DNA of 64,000 nucleotides. Origin: Litorivita sp040371945. GTDB taxonomy: Bacteria > Pseudomonadota > Alphaproteobacteria > Rhodobacterales > Rhodobacteraceae. The notes under the pieces were generated by a model. That model was given only the letters and a program-made list of their open reading frames with translations, was not told the origin of the DNA and made no database searches. Location: NCBI RefSeq assembly GCF_040371945.1, contig NZ_BAABWS010000001.1, positions 186,001 to 250,000 on the forward strand, in the 5' to 3' direction. The position numbers were made by a program, and so were the translations under genes. Of this stretch, positions 1 to 7,573 are shown piece after piece. The first letter of the stretch is position 1, and every line of letters begins with the position of its first letter.

Positions 1-615
1 CCGCAGGTCAACTGGCTCAGCGCGGCGCGGGTGTTTTTGTTTGGTGCGCGCGATGTCTGGTTCGTCGTCGGCATTCCCATCTACTTCTACGCCGTGCTGT
101 CCGACGGATCGCAGGCCGGTAACCGCACGGCGTTTTTCACCATCGGCAGCTTTATGGCGCTCTGGACCATTCTATACGGCGCGGTGCAGGGATTTGCGCC
201 CAAGATTTTGGGCGCTGCCACACGCGGCGATGACGCGCTGCGCCGTGCAGCGGCCGTATGGGTAGGGGGTTTGGCCGTGATCCCCTTGGCGCTTGGCGGT
301 ATGGTTTGGGCCGCGGGCGCGCCGACCCCGTGGTTGACGGCTGCCTTGATCATCGGGCTTTTGGTCTTCGGGGCCGTCTTTGCGGTGAACTCGGCGCTGC
401 ACAGCTACCTGATCCTCGCGGCCACCAGCCACGGGCGGGTCAGTCTCGACGTCGGCTTTTACTATATGGCCAATGCCTCCGGTCGCTTGATCGGCACGCT
501 TTTGTCAGGCGTGAGCTATCAGTTGGGCGGCGTATCCTTGTGCCTCTTCGTGGCGGGCATCATGCTGGTCGCGAGTATGCTCTGTGCGCGAAACCTGCGC
601 GCGGCGGCGCCATAA
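1..615 (+). CDS. arsJ: MFS transporter, C-terminal half, probably organoarsenical exporter ArsJ (cut by window edge)
   Basis: The frame is open from base 1 to the TAA at 613-615, so only about 204 C-terminal residues are visible of a family that is usually about 400 long. The visible part holds roughly six hydrophobic segments, as expected for TM7-12 of a major facilitator. The stretch WLSAARVFLFGARDVWFVVG near the start is what I associate with ArsJ, which exports 1-arseno-3-phosphoglycerate made by a GAPDH-like partner encoded beside it. That partner would lie upstream, outside the window. The MFS call is firm; the ArsJ name rests on recalled family sequence. No downstream gene looks arsenic-related. 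Confidence 0.72.
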   Translation, partial: PQVNWLSAARVFLFGARDVWFVVGIPIYFYAVLSDGSQAGNRTAFFTIGSFMALWTILYGAVQGFAPKILGAATRGDDALRRAAAVWVGGLAVIPLALGGMVWAAGAPTPWLTAALIIGLLVFGAVFAVNSALHSYLILAATSHGRVSLDVGFYYMANASGRLIGTLLSGVSYQLGGVSLCLFVAGIMLVASMLCARNLRAAAP

Positions 616-732
616 ACACACCGCGGCCGCGACCTGTTGCCTCAGGTGTCCATTTTTTGAAATATCATTAAATCAATGGTTTGAGCGGCTTTTCTCGCAG
701 ATCTCGCGCAAGGCCTCCCCTTGGTGGAAGGT

Positions 733-749
733 ATATGTGAGATACATAT
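733..749. promoter_or_regulatory. Short AT-rich dyad upstream of the CTERM gene
   Basis: ATATGT-GAGAT-ACATAT is a perfect 6-bp inverted repeat with a 5-bp spacer, in the AT-richer 616-879 gap and about 130 bp before the start at 880. Its position fits an operator or activator site for the CTERM gene. Nothing else in this gap could be assigned. Confidence 0.25.
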
Positions 750-879
750 TGCGCCAGATCACATTCCATTTACCATATATTTAGTGGCGCTCGGTTCGAT
801 GGAACGGGTGCCATTGGGGAAGCGGCGAAAACGCGCTCCGAGATATCGATGATTTTTGAAGCATCAAAGGAGTTTACCT

Positions 880-2088
880 ATGCGAAACTTGCTAAGCACC
901 ACTGCGTTGCCGATTTGCCTTGGGCTTATGTCCGTTCTGCCAAATGCTGCCAGCGCCGCGACCATCACCGGATGGAACACCGACAATGTCGCCGTCGCCC
1001 CGACGCCCGCTGAGGGCGAGGTCGGCGCGAGCGTGGTCTATGACGGCGACCCCAGTGACCCGACATCCACCAGCAGCGGCCAGATCACCTTTGCGCCGCC
1101 CGAGGCGATCTCACCTGGTATTCAAATCGAGCCGGAAACCTACACGCAAAGCGGGCCGGACGGCGCCGATATCGATGGCTGCATCATGACCTCGAACCCG
1201 AGCGCCGTGTGCACCAGCGAATTCCAGTCTGGCAAACGCTTCAAAGAGCAGATCACCGGCCTTGGCCCTGTGGATCTGGTGTTTGATGTCGATAGCAGCA
1301 CCGAAGTGACGCTCTATCAGGTCTTTGGCCGGCTGATCAATGTGACGGGCCAAGCCTTATCGGGCTTTACGATCGAGCTGGGCTTTGGCGTAGGCGATGA
1401 TTTTGTCGCGGCAGATGCCACCGATGGCATCAGTTTTTCCACCGATTTTGCCGCCCGCCCCACGGGCAGCGGCTCGTCCAGCTCGCAAAACCCCTTTGGC
1501 CTGTTTGGCGATGCCTCGACCAACCCCAATTTCCTGATCGACGGCTTCTTTGCATCCGAACGCACCGGATTTGAGCTTGAGCAAAGCGCGACCAGCCTGA
1601 GCAGCGCCGAAATCTATGGTCCCTATGCGTCGCTCTTTGGTGACTGGATGACCCAATCGGACACGCCGACGGGTCTGTTTTGGGACTTCGACGATGACGA
1701 CAGCACCGATGCGCTGCTCATGGCGTGGGAATATGAGCCGGGTCTTTGGGAATTGCGCCGCGAGGCCGTCGGATTTTGCGATCTCGTCGATCCGACCTTC
1801 TGCACGCCTGCCTCGACCTTGGACAGCTATGTCAGCGGTCTCGATCTGGGCGCGCTCTATCTGGCCTTGGGGCTTGACCCTTCGGCCTTGGATGTCGGCC
1901 TGATCGAGGATCTGGCCAATCTTAACCTGAACTACGGCATTGCCTTGGGTGATATGGGCGGGGCGACATCCTTTACCTTGCGCACCACGGTGATGCCCGC
2001 GCCCGTGCCTCTCCCCGCAGGGGCGCCCTTGTTGCTCGGCGGACTGGCTGCCTTTGCGATGGCGCGGCGCCGCAAGGCCCGCAGCTAA
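880..2088 (+). CDS. Secreted VPLPA-CTERM protein, choice-of-anchor F-like
   Basis: A 402-residue exported protein. Residues 1-26 form a signal peptide ending ASA|A. The mature part begins with a GWNTDNV stretch that resembles 'choice-of-anchor F' proteins and is rich in Asp, Ser, Thr and Gly. The last 27 residues are a complete PEP-CTERM-like sorting signal: VPLPAG at 376, a hydrophobic helix, then RRRK. In alphaproteobacteria such tails are the substrate of exosortase XrtD, which would transfer the protein to an extracellular matrix or envelope anchor. The start at 880 is preceded by AAAGGAG (866-872); a TTG start at 856 would add eight residues before the signal peptide and is less likely. 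No exosortase gene is in the window. Confidence 0.8.
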   Translation: MRNLLSTTALPICLGLMSVLPNAASAATITGWNTDNVAVAPTPAEGEVGASVVYDGDPSDPTSTSSGQITFAPPEAISPGIQIEPETYTQSGPDGADIDGCIMTSNPSAVCTSEFQSGKRFKEQITGLGPVDLVFDVDSSTEVTLYQVFGRLINVTGQALSGFTIELGFGVGDDFVAADATDGISFSTDFAARPTGSGSSSSQNPFGLFGDASTNPNFLIDGFFASERTGFELEQSATSLSSAEIYGPYASLFGDWMTQSDTPTGLFWDFDDDDSTDALLMAWEYEPGLWELRREAVGFCDLVDPTFCTPASTLDSYVSGLDLGALYLALGLDPSALDVGLIEDLANLNLNYGIALGDMGGATSFTLRTTVMPAPVPLPAGAPLLLGGLAAFAMARRRKARS

Positions 2089-2255
2089 ACCAAAAGTCCA
2101 ATGAGCGCTTTGGAGGGCGCGGGGGAAACCTCGCGCTCTTCTTTGTTGCGAGCAACGCTTGGACGCGCAAGGCGCATGTTTCAAACGCCCAAAGTGCAAT
2201 ATGCGACACCCCTAAAGGGGCGCAAACCATGCAAAACAATGAAAATCGGGGATAG

Positions 2256-2345
2256 TGGCGGAGAGACAGGGATTCGAACCCTGGGAACCCTTGCAGGCTC
2301 AACGGTTTTCGAAACCGTCCCGTTCGACCACTCCGGCACCTCTCC
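2256..2345 (-). tRNA. tRNA-Ser(CGA)
   Basis: On the minus strand the 90-nt gene starts GGAGAGG and ends TCTCTCC-G-CCA, so the CCA is encoded. The anticodon stem ACGGT/ACCGT holds the loop TTCGAAA, giving anticodon CGA, which reads UCG. The T arm GGTTCGAATCC is canonical, and the extra length fits the long variable arm of serine tRNAs. It lies between two plus-strand protein genes; a plus-strand ORF running through it is spurious. Confidence 0.96.
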
Positions 2346-2555
2346 GCGGGGGTCTGTGCTGGGCCGTTTAAAGGCTGTCGCAATCCATGGCAAGAGCGTT
2401 TTGCAATCAATTTTGCATCTGCTCGCCGCATTTGCGCTTCACGGCAATTTTCGTTGCCTGTGAGCCGATTTGCGATAGGCTTTCATCATCTAGGCGGGAT
2501 CGGCGTTTCGCGCCGTTAGGCCGCGCGGCGGCGACAATTGAGGAATGAAAATCAC

Positions 2556-3455
2556 ATGAGCCACAGCCCAAATCCTTACCGCCTCGCGCATCTGGCTCAA
2601 ACAGCGGGCCGCAACGGCGCGGCCCTTGCGCGCCGCACTTATGCTTTGTTCTTCGTGCTGTGCCTCGGCGCTTTGCTTTGCGCCGCGCCGGTGCAGGCGG
2701 CGGATCGCGCCAAGCTTGAGGCCTTTTTGGAGGTCACCGGCTTTGGCGTCGCTTTGGACAGTATCGCCCTATCGGCCAGCGACGCGCCTGCGATGCTGGG
2801 TTTGGAGAAGGACGCTTTCGGGTCAAGCTGGACCAGCACCGCGCAAAAGGTCTTTGACACCGAGTTGATGCGCGAGACGGCGATCGAAATCCTCGCGGCG
2901 ACGCTGGAGGATGATCTCTTGGCCCATGCGGCGGGGTTTTATGCCTCGCCCTTGGGGCTGCGCCTTGTGGAGACGGAAAACGCCTCGCATCTCGACGATA
3001 GCGGCACACCCTATGAGGAGGGGCAGGAGATCTTTGCCGATCTGGTGCAAAGCGGATCGGAGCGCATCACCTATTTCAAACGGATGAATGCCGCGATCGA
3101 CAGTTCGGACACCTCCGTGCGCGCGGTCCAAGAAATCCAAGTGCGGTTCTTGATGGCAGCGGCAGCGGCGGGGGTGATCGAGATGACCATGGACGAGCCG
3201 GACCTGCGCGCCGCGCTTAAGGCCGACGAGGGCCAGATGCGCCGCGATATGCAGATGAATTCGCTGATCAACACCGCCTATGTCTATCGCGATTTCACCG
3301 ATGATGAGGTGCTCGCCTATACCGAGGCCTTGGAGGACGCGCGGATGAAAACCGTCTATGACCTGATGAATGCGGTGCAATACGAGATTATGGCGCAGCG
3401 CTTTGAGGTGCTGGCCGGTGAAATGGCGGGACTGGAGGCGGGGCAGGAGCTTTGA
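2556..3455 (+). CDS. Exported DUF2059-type protein
   Basis: A 299-residue protein. A positively charged N-terminus (ARRTYA) is followed by a hydrophobic run and a signal-peptidase site after VQA at about residue 48, so it is probably periplasmic. The rest is almost entirely helical and acidic; two similar all-helical halves resemble the DUF2059 layout seen in Rhodobacterales homologues. No catalytic motif is visible and the function is unknown. The start at 2556 follows GAGG at 2540; a TTG start at 2538 would add six residues. The signal peptide is unusually long from this start, so a start further in is possible. It stands alone, after a tRNA and before the rplU promoter. Confidence 0.7.
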   Translation: MSHSPNPYRLAHLAQTAGRNGAALARRTYALFFVLCLGALLCAAPVQAADRAKLEAFLEVTGFGVALDSIALSASDAPAMLGLEKDAFGSSWTSTAQKVFDTELMRETAIEILAATLEDDLLAHAAGFYASPLGLRLVETENASHLDDSGTPYEEGQEIFADLVQSGSERITYFKRMNAAIDSSDTSVRAVQEIQVRFLMAAAAAGVIEMTMDEPDLRAALKADEGQMRRDMQMNSLINTAYVYRDFTDDEVLAYTEALEDARMKTVYDLMNAVQYEIMAQRFEVLAGEMAGLEAGQEL

Positions 3456-3519
3456 GCGCGCCTTTCGCAATGGGCATAATCAAGACTGAAAACAATCACT
3501 CGGCCGCGCCAAAACCCCC

Positions 3520-3548
3520 TTGACTTGCGCCCCCGATCCGCCGATAAG
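3520..3548 (+). promoter_or_regulatory. Probable sigma-70 promoter of rplU-rpmA
   Basis: TTGACT (3520-3525), a 17-bp spacer and GATAAG (3543-3548) lie about 150 bp upstream of rplU. The long leader includes a small hairpin, GCCTC-AATG-GAGGC (3598-3611). A second perfect -35 hexamer, TTGACA at 3588, has no convincing -10 partner. Confidence 0.5.
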
Positions 3549-3699
3549 CCGCCATCTCGACAAGGGTGATCCTTGTTTCGGGTGATATTGACATGACGCC
3601 TCAATGGAGGCGCGCTGTTCGCGGCGGCAGATGCCACAACGCCAGATGGATCGTGATCCGGACGGGGCCACAGAACGCGACAATGAAAAGGAAAGACGC

Positions 3700-4380
3700 A
3701 TGTTTGCGGTCCTCAAGACTGGCGGCAAGCAGTATAAAGTTCAAGCGGGCGACACGCTCCGCGTTGAGAAACTTGCTGCTGCAGCTGGCGAAAAAATCCA
3801 ATTCAACGACATTCTGATGCTCGGCGGTGACAAAACCGTTGTGGGCGCGCCGCTCATCGCGGGCGCAGGCGTTCAGGCCGAAGTGATCGACCAGATCAAA
3901 GGTGACAAGGTCATCAACTTCGTGAAACGCCGCCGTAAGCACTCGTCCAAACGCACCGTGGGTCACCGTCAAAAGCTGACCTTGATCCGTGTGACCGACA
4001 TTTTGGCATCGGGCGCGGATAAATCGGGCGTCAAAGCCGCCGTTGGCGCGGGTTCCGTTTCTGCTTCGGCTCTGGCCGCTGTGGACGCCGCACCCAAAGC
4101 CGCCGCACCGAAAAAAGCCGCTGCAAAGAAACCTGCCGCCAAAGCCGCGCCGAAAGCCGCCGCCGCAGCAGCCGGTTCGGACGACCTGAAAAAGCTCTCC
4201 GGCGTTGGCCCCGCTCTCGAGAAGAAATTGCTCGAAGCTGGCGTGACCACCTTTGCTCAAATCGCAGCATGGAACGCAGACGATGTTGCCGCGATGGACG
4301 AGAAGCTCTCGTTCAAAGGCCGTATCGAGCGCGAAGGCTGGATCGAACAGGCGAAAACACTCGCCGCAGAACAGGAGTAA
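3700..4380 (+). CDS. rplU: 50S ribosomal protein L21 with C-terminal helix-hairpin-helix extension
   Basis: Large-subunit protein binding 23S rRNA. Residues 1-104 are a full L21 domain (MFAVLKTGGKQYKV start; basic FVKRRRKHSSKRTVGHRQ loop at about 74-91). It is 226 residues, about twice the usual 103. After the L21 domain comes an Ala/Lys/Pro-rich linker (about 110-159) and a compact domain (161-226) with LSGVGPALEKKLLEAGV, a helix-hairpin-helix DNA/RNA-binding motif. The start is fixed by homology and by AAAGGAAAG upstream. rpmA follows after 6 bp. Similar extensions occur in other Rhodobacterales as far as I recall; their function is not known to me. Confidence 0.95.
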   Translation: MFAVLKTGGKQYKVQAGDTLRVEKLAAAAGEKIQFNDILMLGGDKTVVGAPLIAGAGVQAEVIDQIKGDKVINFVKRRRKHSSKRTVGHRQKLTLIRVTDILASGADKSGVKAAVGAGSVSASALAAVDAAPKAAAPKKAAAKKPAAKAAPKAAAAAAGSDDLKKLSGVGPALEKKLLEAGVTTFAQIAAWNADDVAAMDEKLSFKGRIEREGWIEQAKTLAAEQE

Positions 4381-4386
4381 CACCCC

Positions 4387-4656
4387 ATGGCACACAAAAA
4401 AGCAGGCGGTTCCTCCCGTAACGGTCGCGACTCTGCCGGTCGCCGCCTTGGTATCAAGAAATACGGTGGCGAATCCGTAATTCCGGGCAACATCCTCGCA
4501 CGTCAGCGCGGCACCAAATTCTGGCCGGGCAATGGCGTTGGCATGGGCAAGGATCACACGATCTTTGCAACTGTCGAAGGCGCTGTGAAGTTCCACACCG
4601 GTCTCAAAGGCCGCACGTTTATTTCGGTTCTGCCAGTGGCGGAGGCCGCTGAATAA
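4387..4656 (+). CDS. rpmA: 50S ribosomal protein L27
   Basis: An 89-residue basic protein beginning MAHKKAGGSSRNGRDS, the diagnostic L27 N-terminus that reaches the peptidyl-transferase centre. GNILARQRGTKFWPG and the GMGKDHTIFA segment complete the family signature. There is no N-terminal prepeptide of the kind cleaved in Firmicutes. It is co-transcribed with rplU and followed by a terminator at 4680. Confidence 0.97.
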   Translation: MAHKKAGGSSRNGRDSAGRRLGIKKYGGESVIPGNILARQRGTKFWPGNGVGMGKDHTIFATVEGAVKFHTGLKGRTFISVLPVAEAAE

Positions 4657-4679
4657 GCCGACCTAAACGTTTATAGTTT

Positions 4680-4715
4680 AAGGGGATCGGCAAAATCGCC
4701 GGTCCCCTTTCTTTG
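4680..4715 (+). terminator. Intrinsic terminator of rplU-rpmA
   Basis: AAGGGGATCGGC (4680-4691) pairs with GCCGGTCCCCTT (4698-4709) with one mismatch across a 6-nt loop, followed by TCTTTG. It lies 24 bp after the rpmA stop. Confidence 0.8.
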
Positions 4716-4787
4716 TTCTAGCGGTGGTCCTATTTGGGATGTGTTGCCGCAACATAGGGGGCGTGAACTCTTGGAGGAGAAGAGCGC

Positions 4788-5327
4788 ATGATGATATCGA
4801 ATATTACCGATCAACCCGTGATCGAGGCGGAGCGTTGTGTTCTGCGTCCGTTGCGTTTGTCGGATAAGGGATTGATCGAGCTTTACGCATCCGACGAACG
4901 GGTCGCGATGAACACCACGCGGGTGCCGCACCCATTGCCGCCTGGATCGACCGAGGCCTTTATTGCCCGCTGCCTCTCGCCCAACCGGAGCGAAGACGTC
5001 TGGGCGATGGATGCCACGAAATCCGGCGGCGGCGAGCTTAAAGGTCTGATCTCGCTCGAACGGGTGGACGACGCACAGTGCGAGATCGGATATTGGGTCG
5101 CGCCCGCGTTTTGGAATACCGGCGTTGCCAGCCGTGCGGTCACCGCGCTTTTGGCCGCCAACCCTTTGAAATGCCGCACCTGTTTTGCGGCGGTGTTTCA
5201 AGATAATGCCGCATCGGCCCGCGTCTTGACCAACTGCGGGTTTGAATATCTGGGCGATGCCGAAACCTTTTCGGTCGCTCGAAACGCGAAGGTCGCGACC
5301 TGGACCTACAGCCGAAACTTCGGTTGA
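4788..5327 (+). CDS. GNAT family N-acetyltransferase (RimJ/RimL type)
   Basis: A 179-residue acetyl-CoA-dependent N-acetyltransferase. It opens with the RimJ-like pattern RCVLRPLRLSD (residues 16-26). The beta-4 strand IGYWV (100-104), the acetyl-CoA loop around NTGVASRAV (110-118) and the N140-x4-RVLTNCGF segment (140-152) follow in order. The substrate could be a protein N-terminus, an amino acid or a small amine; the sequence does not say. A good GGAGGAG lies just upstream. It is 31 bp before obgE and may share its transcript, but no functional link to obg or proline synthesis is evident. Confidence 0.85.
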   Translation: MMISNITDQPVIEAERCVLRPLRLSDKGLIELYASDERVAMNTTRVPHPLPPGSTEAFIARCLSPNRSEDVWAMDATKSGGGELKGLISLERVDDAQCEIGYWVAPAFWNTGVASRAVTALLAANPLKCRTCFAAVFQDNAASARVLTNCGFEYLGDAETFSVARNAKVATWTYSRNFG

Positions 5328-5358
5328 ACGGCCCCCGACCTTTGCATAGGAGAACGTT

Positions 5359-6396
5359 ATGAAGTTTCTTGATCTTGCAAAGGTCTATATCCGCTCCGGT
5401 TCGGGCGGCGGCGGTTGTATCAGCTTCCGGCGCGAGAAGTATATCGAATATGGCGGTCCTGACGGCGGCGATGGCGGCAATGGCGGCTATGTTTGGGTCG
5501 AGGCGGTGGACGGGCTGAACACGCTCATCGATTTTCGCTACCAGCAGCATTTTTTCGCCAAAAACGGCCAACCGGGGATGGGCAACCAACGCACCGGCGC
5601 GTCGGGCGATGATATCGTCTTGCGCGTTCCGGTCGGCACCGAGATTCTCGACGAAGATCAAGAGACGGTGATCGCCGATATGACCGAACTGGGCCAGCGG
5701 GTGCTTTTGGCCAAGGGCGGCAATGGCGGTTTTGGCAACCTGCATTTCAAATCCGCGACCAACCAAGCCCCGCGCCGCAAGAACCCCGGCCAAGAGGGGG
5801 TCGAGCGCACGCTTTGGCTGCGGCTCAAGCTGATCGCCGATGCCGGTTTGTTGGGCCTGCCCAATGCGGGCAAATCGACGTTCTTGTCGGCGACTTCCAA
5901 TGCGCGGCCCAAGATTGCCGATTACCCCTTCACCACATTGCACCCCAATTTGGGCGTTGTGGGCATCGACGGGGCCGAATTCGTCATTGCCGATATTCCC
6001 GGACTGATTTCCGGCGCCTCCGAAGGGCGCGGGCTTGGCGACCGTTTCTTGGGGCATGTGGAGCGCTGCGCGGTGCTGTTGCATCTGATTGATGGGACCT
6101 CCGAGACGATTGCCGAGGATTACCGCGAAATCATTGGCGAGCTGGAAGCCTACGGCGGTCATCTGGCCGACAAGCCGCGCATCACCGCGCTCAACAAGGT
6201 CGATGCGCTGGACGACGACGAGCGCGCCGAGGCCAAAGCGGCCCTCGAAGCGGCGGCCGGCGCGCCGGTTTTGATGATGTCGGGCGTGAGCGGCGAAGGG
6301 CTCAAAGAGGTCTTGCGCGCCGTGCGGGCGCAAATCACCGATGACCGCATCCGCCAAGCCAAATCGCAGGAGGAGCCCGAGCCGTGGCGTCCCTGA
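5359..6396 (+). CDS. obgE: Obg-family GTPase (ObgE/CgtA)
   Basis: A 345-residue GTPase acting in 50S subunit assembly and growth control. The Gly-rich Obg fold fills residues 1-158 (GSGGGGCISF, GGPDGGDGGNGG). The G domain follows with G1 GLPNAGKST (166-174), the FTTL switch (191-194), G3 DIPGL (212-216), G4 NKVD (279-282) and G5 SGVSGEG (308-314). The variable C-terminal domain of longer Obg proteins is nearly absent, as is common in alphaproteobacteria. AGGAG precedes the start. The last 13 bp overlap proB. rplU-rpmA-obgE-proBA is a widely conserved order. Confidence 0.97.
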   Translation: MKFLDLAKVYIRSGSGGGGCISFRREKYIEYGGPDGGDGGNGGYVWVEAVDGLNTLIDFRYQQHFFAKNGQPGMGNQRTGASGDDIVLRVPVGTEILDEDQETVIADMTELGQRVLLAKGGNGGFGNLHFKSATNQAPRRKNPGQEGVERTLWLRLKLIADAGLLGLPNAGKSTFLSATSNARPKIADYPFTTLHPNLGVVGIDGAEFVIADIPGLISGASEGRGLGDRFLGHVERCAVLLHLIDGTSETIAEDYREIIGELEAYGGHLADKPRITALNKVDALDDDERAEAKAALEAAAGAPVLMMSGVSGEGLKEVLRAVRAQITDDRIRQAKSQEEPEPWRP

Positions 6397-7490
6397 CCGG
6401 TGCAAAACGTATCGTTGTAAAAATAGGCTCGGCGCTTTTGGTGGACCGCCAAAGCGGCGCTTTGCGCGCCGATTGGTTGCGTGCGCTGGCCGACGACGTA
6501 GCCATGCTCAAAGGGCAGGGCGCGGATGTGATCCTTGTGTCCTCCGGCTCCATCGCCTTGGGGCGCGGGGCGTTGAATTTGCCCGCTGGCGCCTTGCTGC
6601 TTGAGCAAAGCCAAGCCGCCGCCGCGGTGGGTCAAATCCGTCTTGCCCGCGCCTATGAAGAGGCGCTGGCTCCGCATCAAATCACCACCGCGCAGGTGCT
6701 CGTGACCCTCGAAGACAGCGCCGACCGCCGCCGCTATCTCAACAGCCGCGCGACCTTGGAAACGCTGCTCTCGCTCGGTGCCGTGCCCATCGTCAATGAA
6801 AACGACACGATTGCCACAGATGAAATCCGCTATGGCGACAATGACCGCCTCGCGGCGCAGGTTGCCGTGACCATCGGCGCGGATCGTTTGGTGCTGCTCT
6901 CGGATGTCGACGGGCTTTATACCGCCAATCCGCAATCCGATGCGGGTGCAAAACGTTTTGATATCGTTGAGAAAATCACGCCCGAGATCGAGGCGATGGC
7001 GGGCGATGCCGCCTCCGGCCTGAGCAAGGGCGGGATGAAAACCAAGCTGATGGCGGCGCAAACGGCGACGGCGGGCGGCTGCGCCATGGCGATTACCGAA
7101 GGCTCGCAACTGCGGCCTTTGCGAGCGCTTCAAGAGGGCGCCAATGCCACGTGGTTTTTGGCCGAGGATGATCCGCAAGCGGCGCGCAAACGCTGGATCG
7201 CGGCGATGAAACCCAAGGGCGAAGTGCACCTTGATGCGGGAGCAGTCAAGGCACTGCAATCAGGAAAATCCCTTCTCCCCGCAGGGGTCACGGAGATCAG
7301 CGGCCGTTTTGGCCGCGGTGACCCAGTGGCGATTTGCACGCCGGACGGGCATAAAATTGCCCAAGGGCTGACCCGCTACACCGCCGAAGAAGCGCGCCAA
7401 ACCAAAGGGTTGCGCACCGATGCGATTGAATCGCTTTTGGGGTATCCTGGCCGGTCGGTTTTGATCCACCGCGATGACATGGCGCTATAA
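6384..7490 (+). CDS. proB: Glutamate 5-kinase
   Basis: First step of proline synthesis: L-glutamate plus ATP gives gamma-glutamyl phosphate. The 368-residue protein has the amino-acid-kinase domain (KIGSALL 13-19, SSGSIALG 53-60, VNEND 137-141, GDNDRLAAQV 151-160, SDVDGLYT 173-180, GGMKTK 216-221) and a C-terminal PUA domain from about residue 275. The start is GTG, overlapping the end of obgE by 13 bp with AGGAGG inside obgE, so the two are translationally coupled. proA follows 83 bp downstream. Confidence 0.96.
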   Translation: MASLTGAKRIVVKIGSALLVDRQSGALRADWLRALADDVAMLKGQGADVILVSSGSIALGRGALNLPAGALLLEQSQAAAAVGQIRLARAYEEALAPHQITTAQVLVTLEDSADRRRYLNSRATLETLLSLGAVPIVNENDTIATDEIRYGDNDRLAAQVAVTIGADRLVLLSDVDGLYTANPQSDAGAKRFDIVEKITPEIEAMAGDAASGLSKGGMKTKLMAAQTATAGGCAMAITEGSQLRPLRALQEGANATWFLAEDDPQAARKRWIAAMKPKGEVHLDAGAVKALQSGKSLLPAGVTEISGRFGRGDPVAICTPDGHKIAQGLTRYTAEEARQTKGLRTDAIESLLGYPGRSVLIHRDDMAL

Positions 7491-7573
7491 GGCGCATATC
7501 TTGGCGCGGTGACCTGTGTTAAGATGCTGGTCATAAATCTTAGAGCAGCACGCGAAGTTTGAAAGACAAGCCT

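Noticed and set aside
2101..2463. 120-codon plus-strand ORF through tRNA-Ser
   Set aside because: It crosses a complete tRNA on the other strand and has no recognisable domain.
3588..3593. Perfect TTGACA upstream of rplU
   Set aside because: No plausible -10 at 16-18 bp, so the 3520-3548 pair is preferred.
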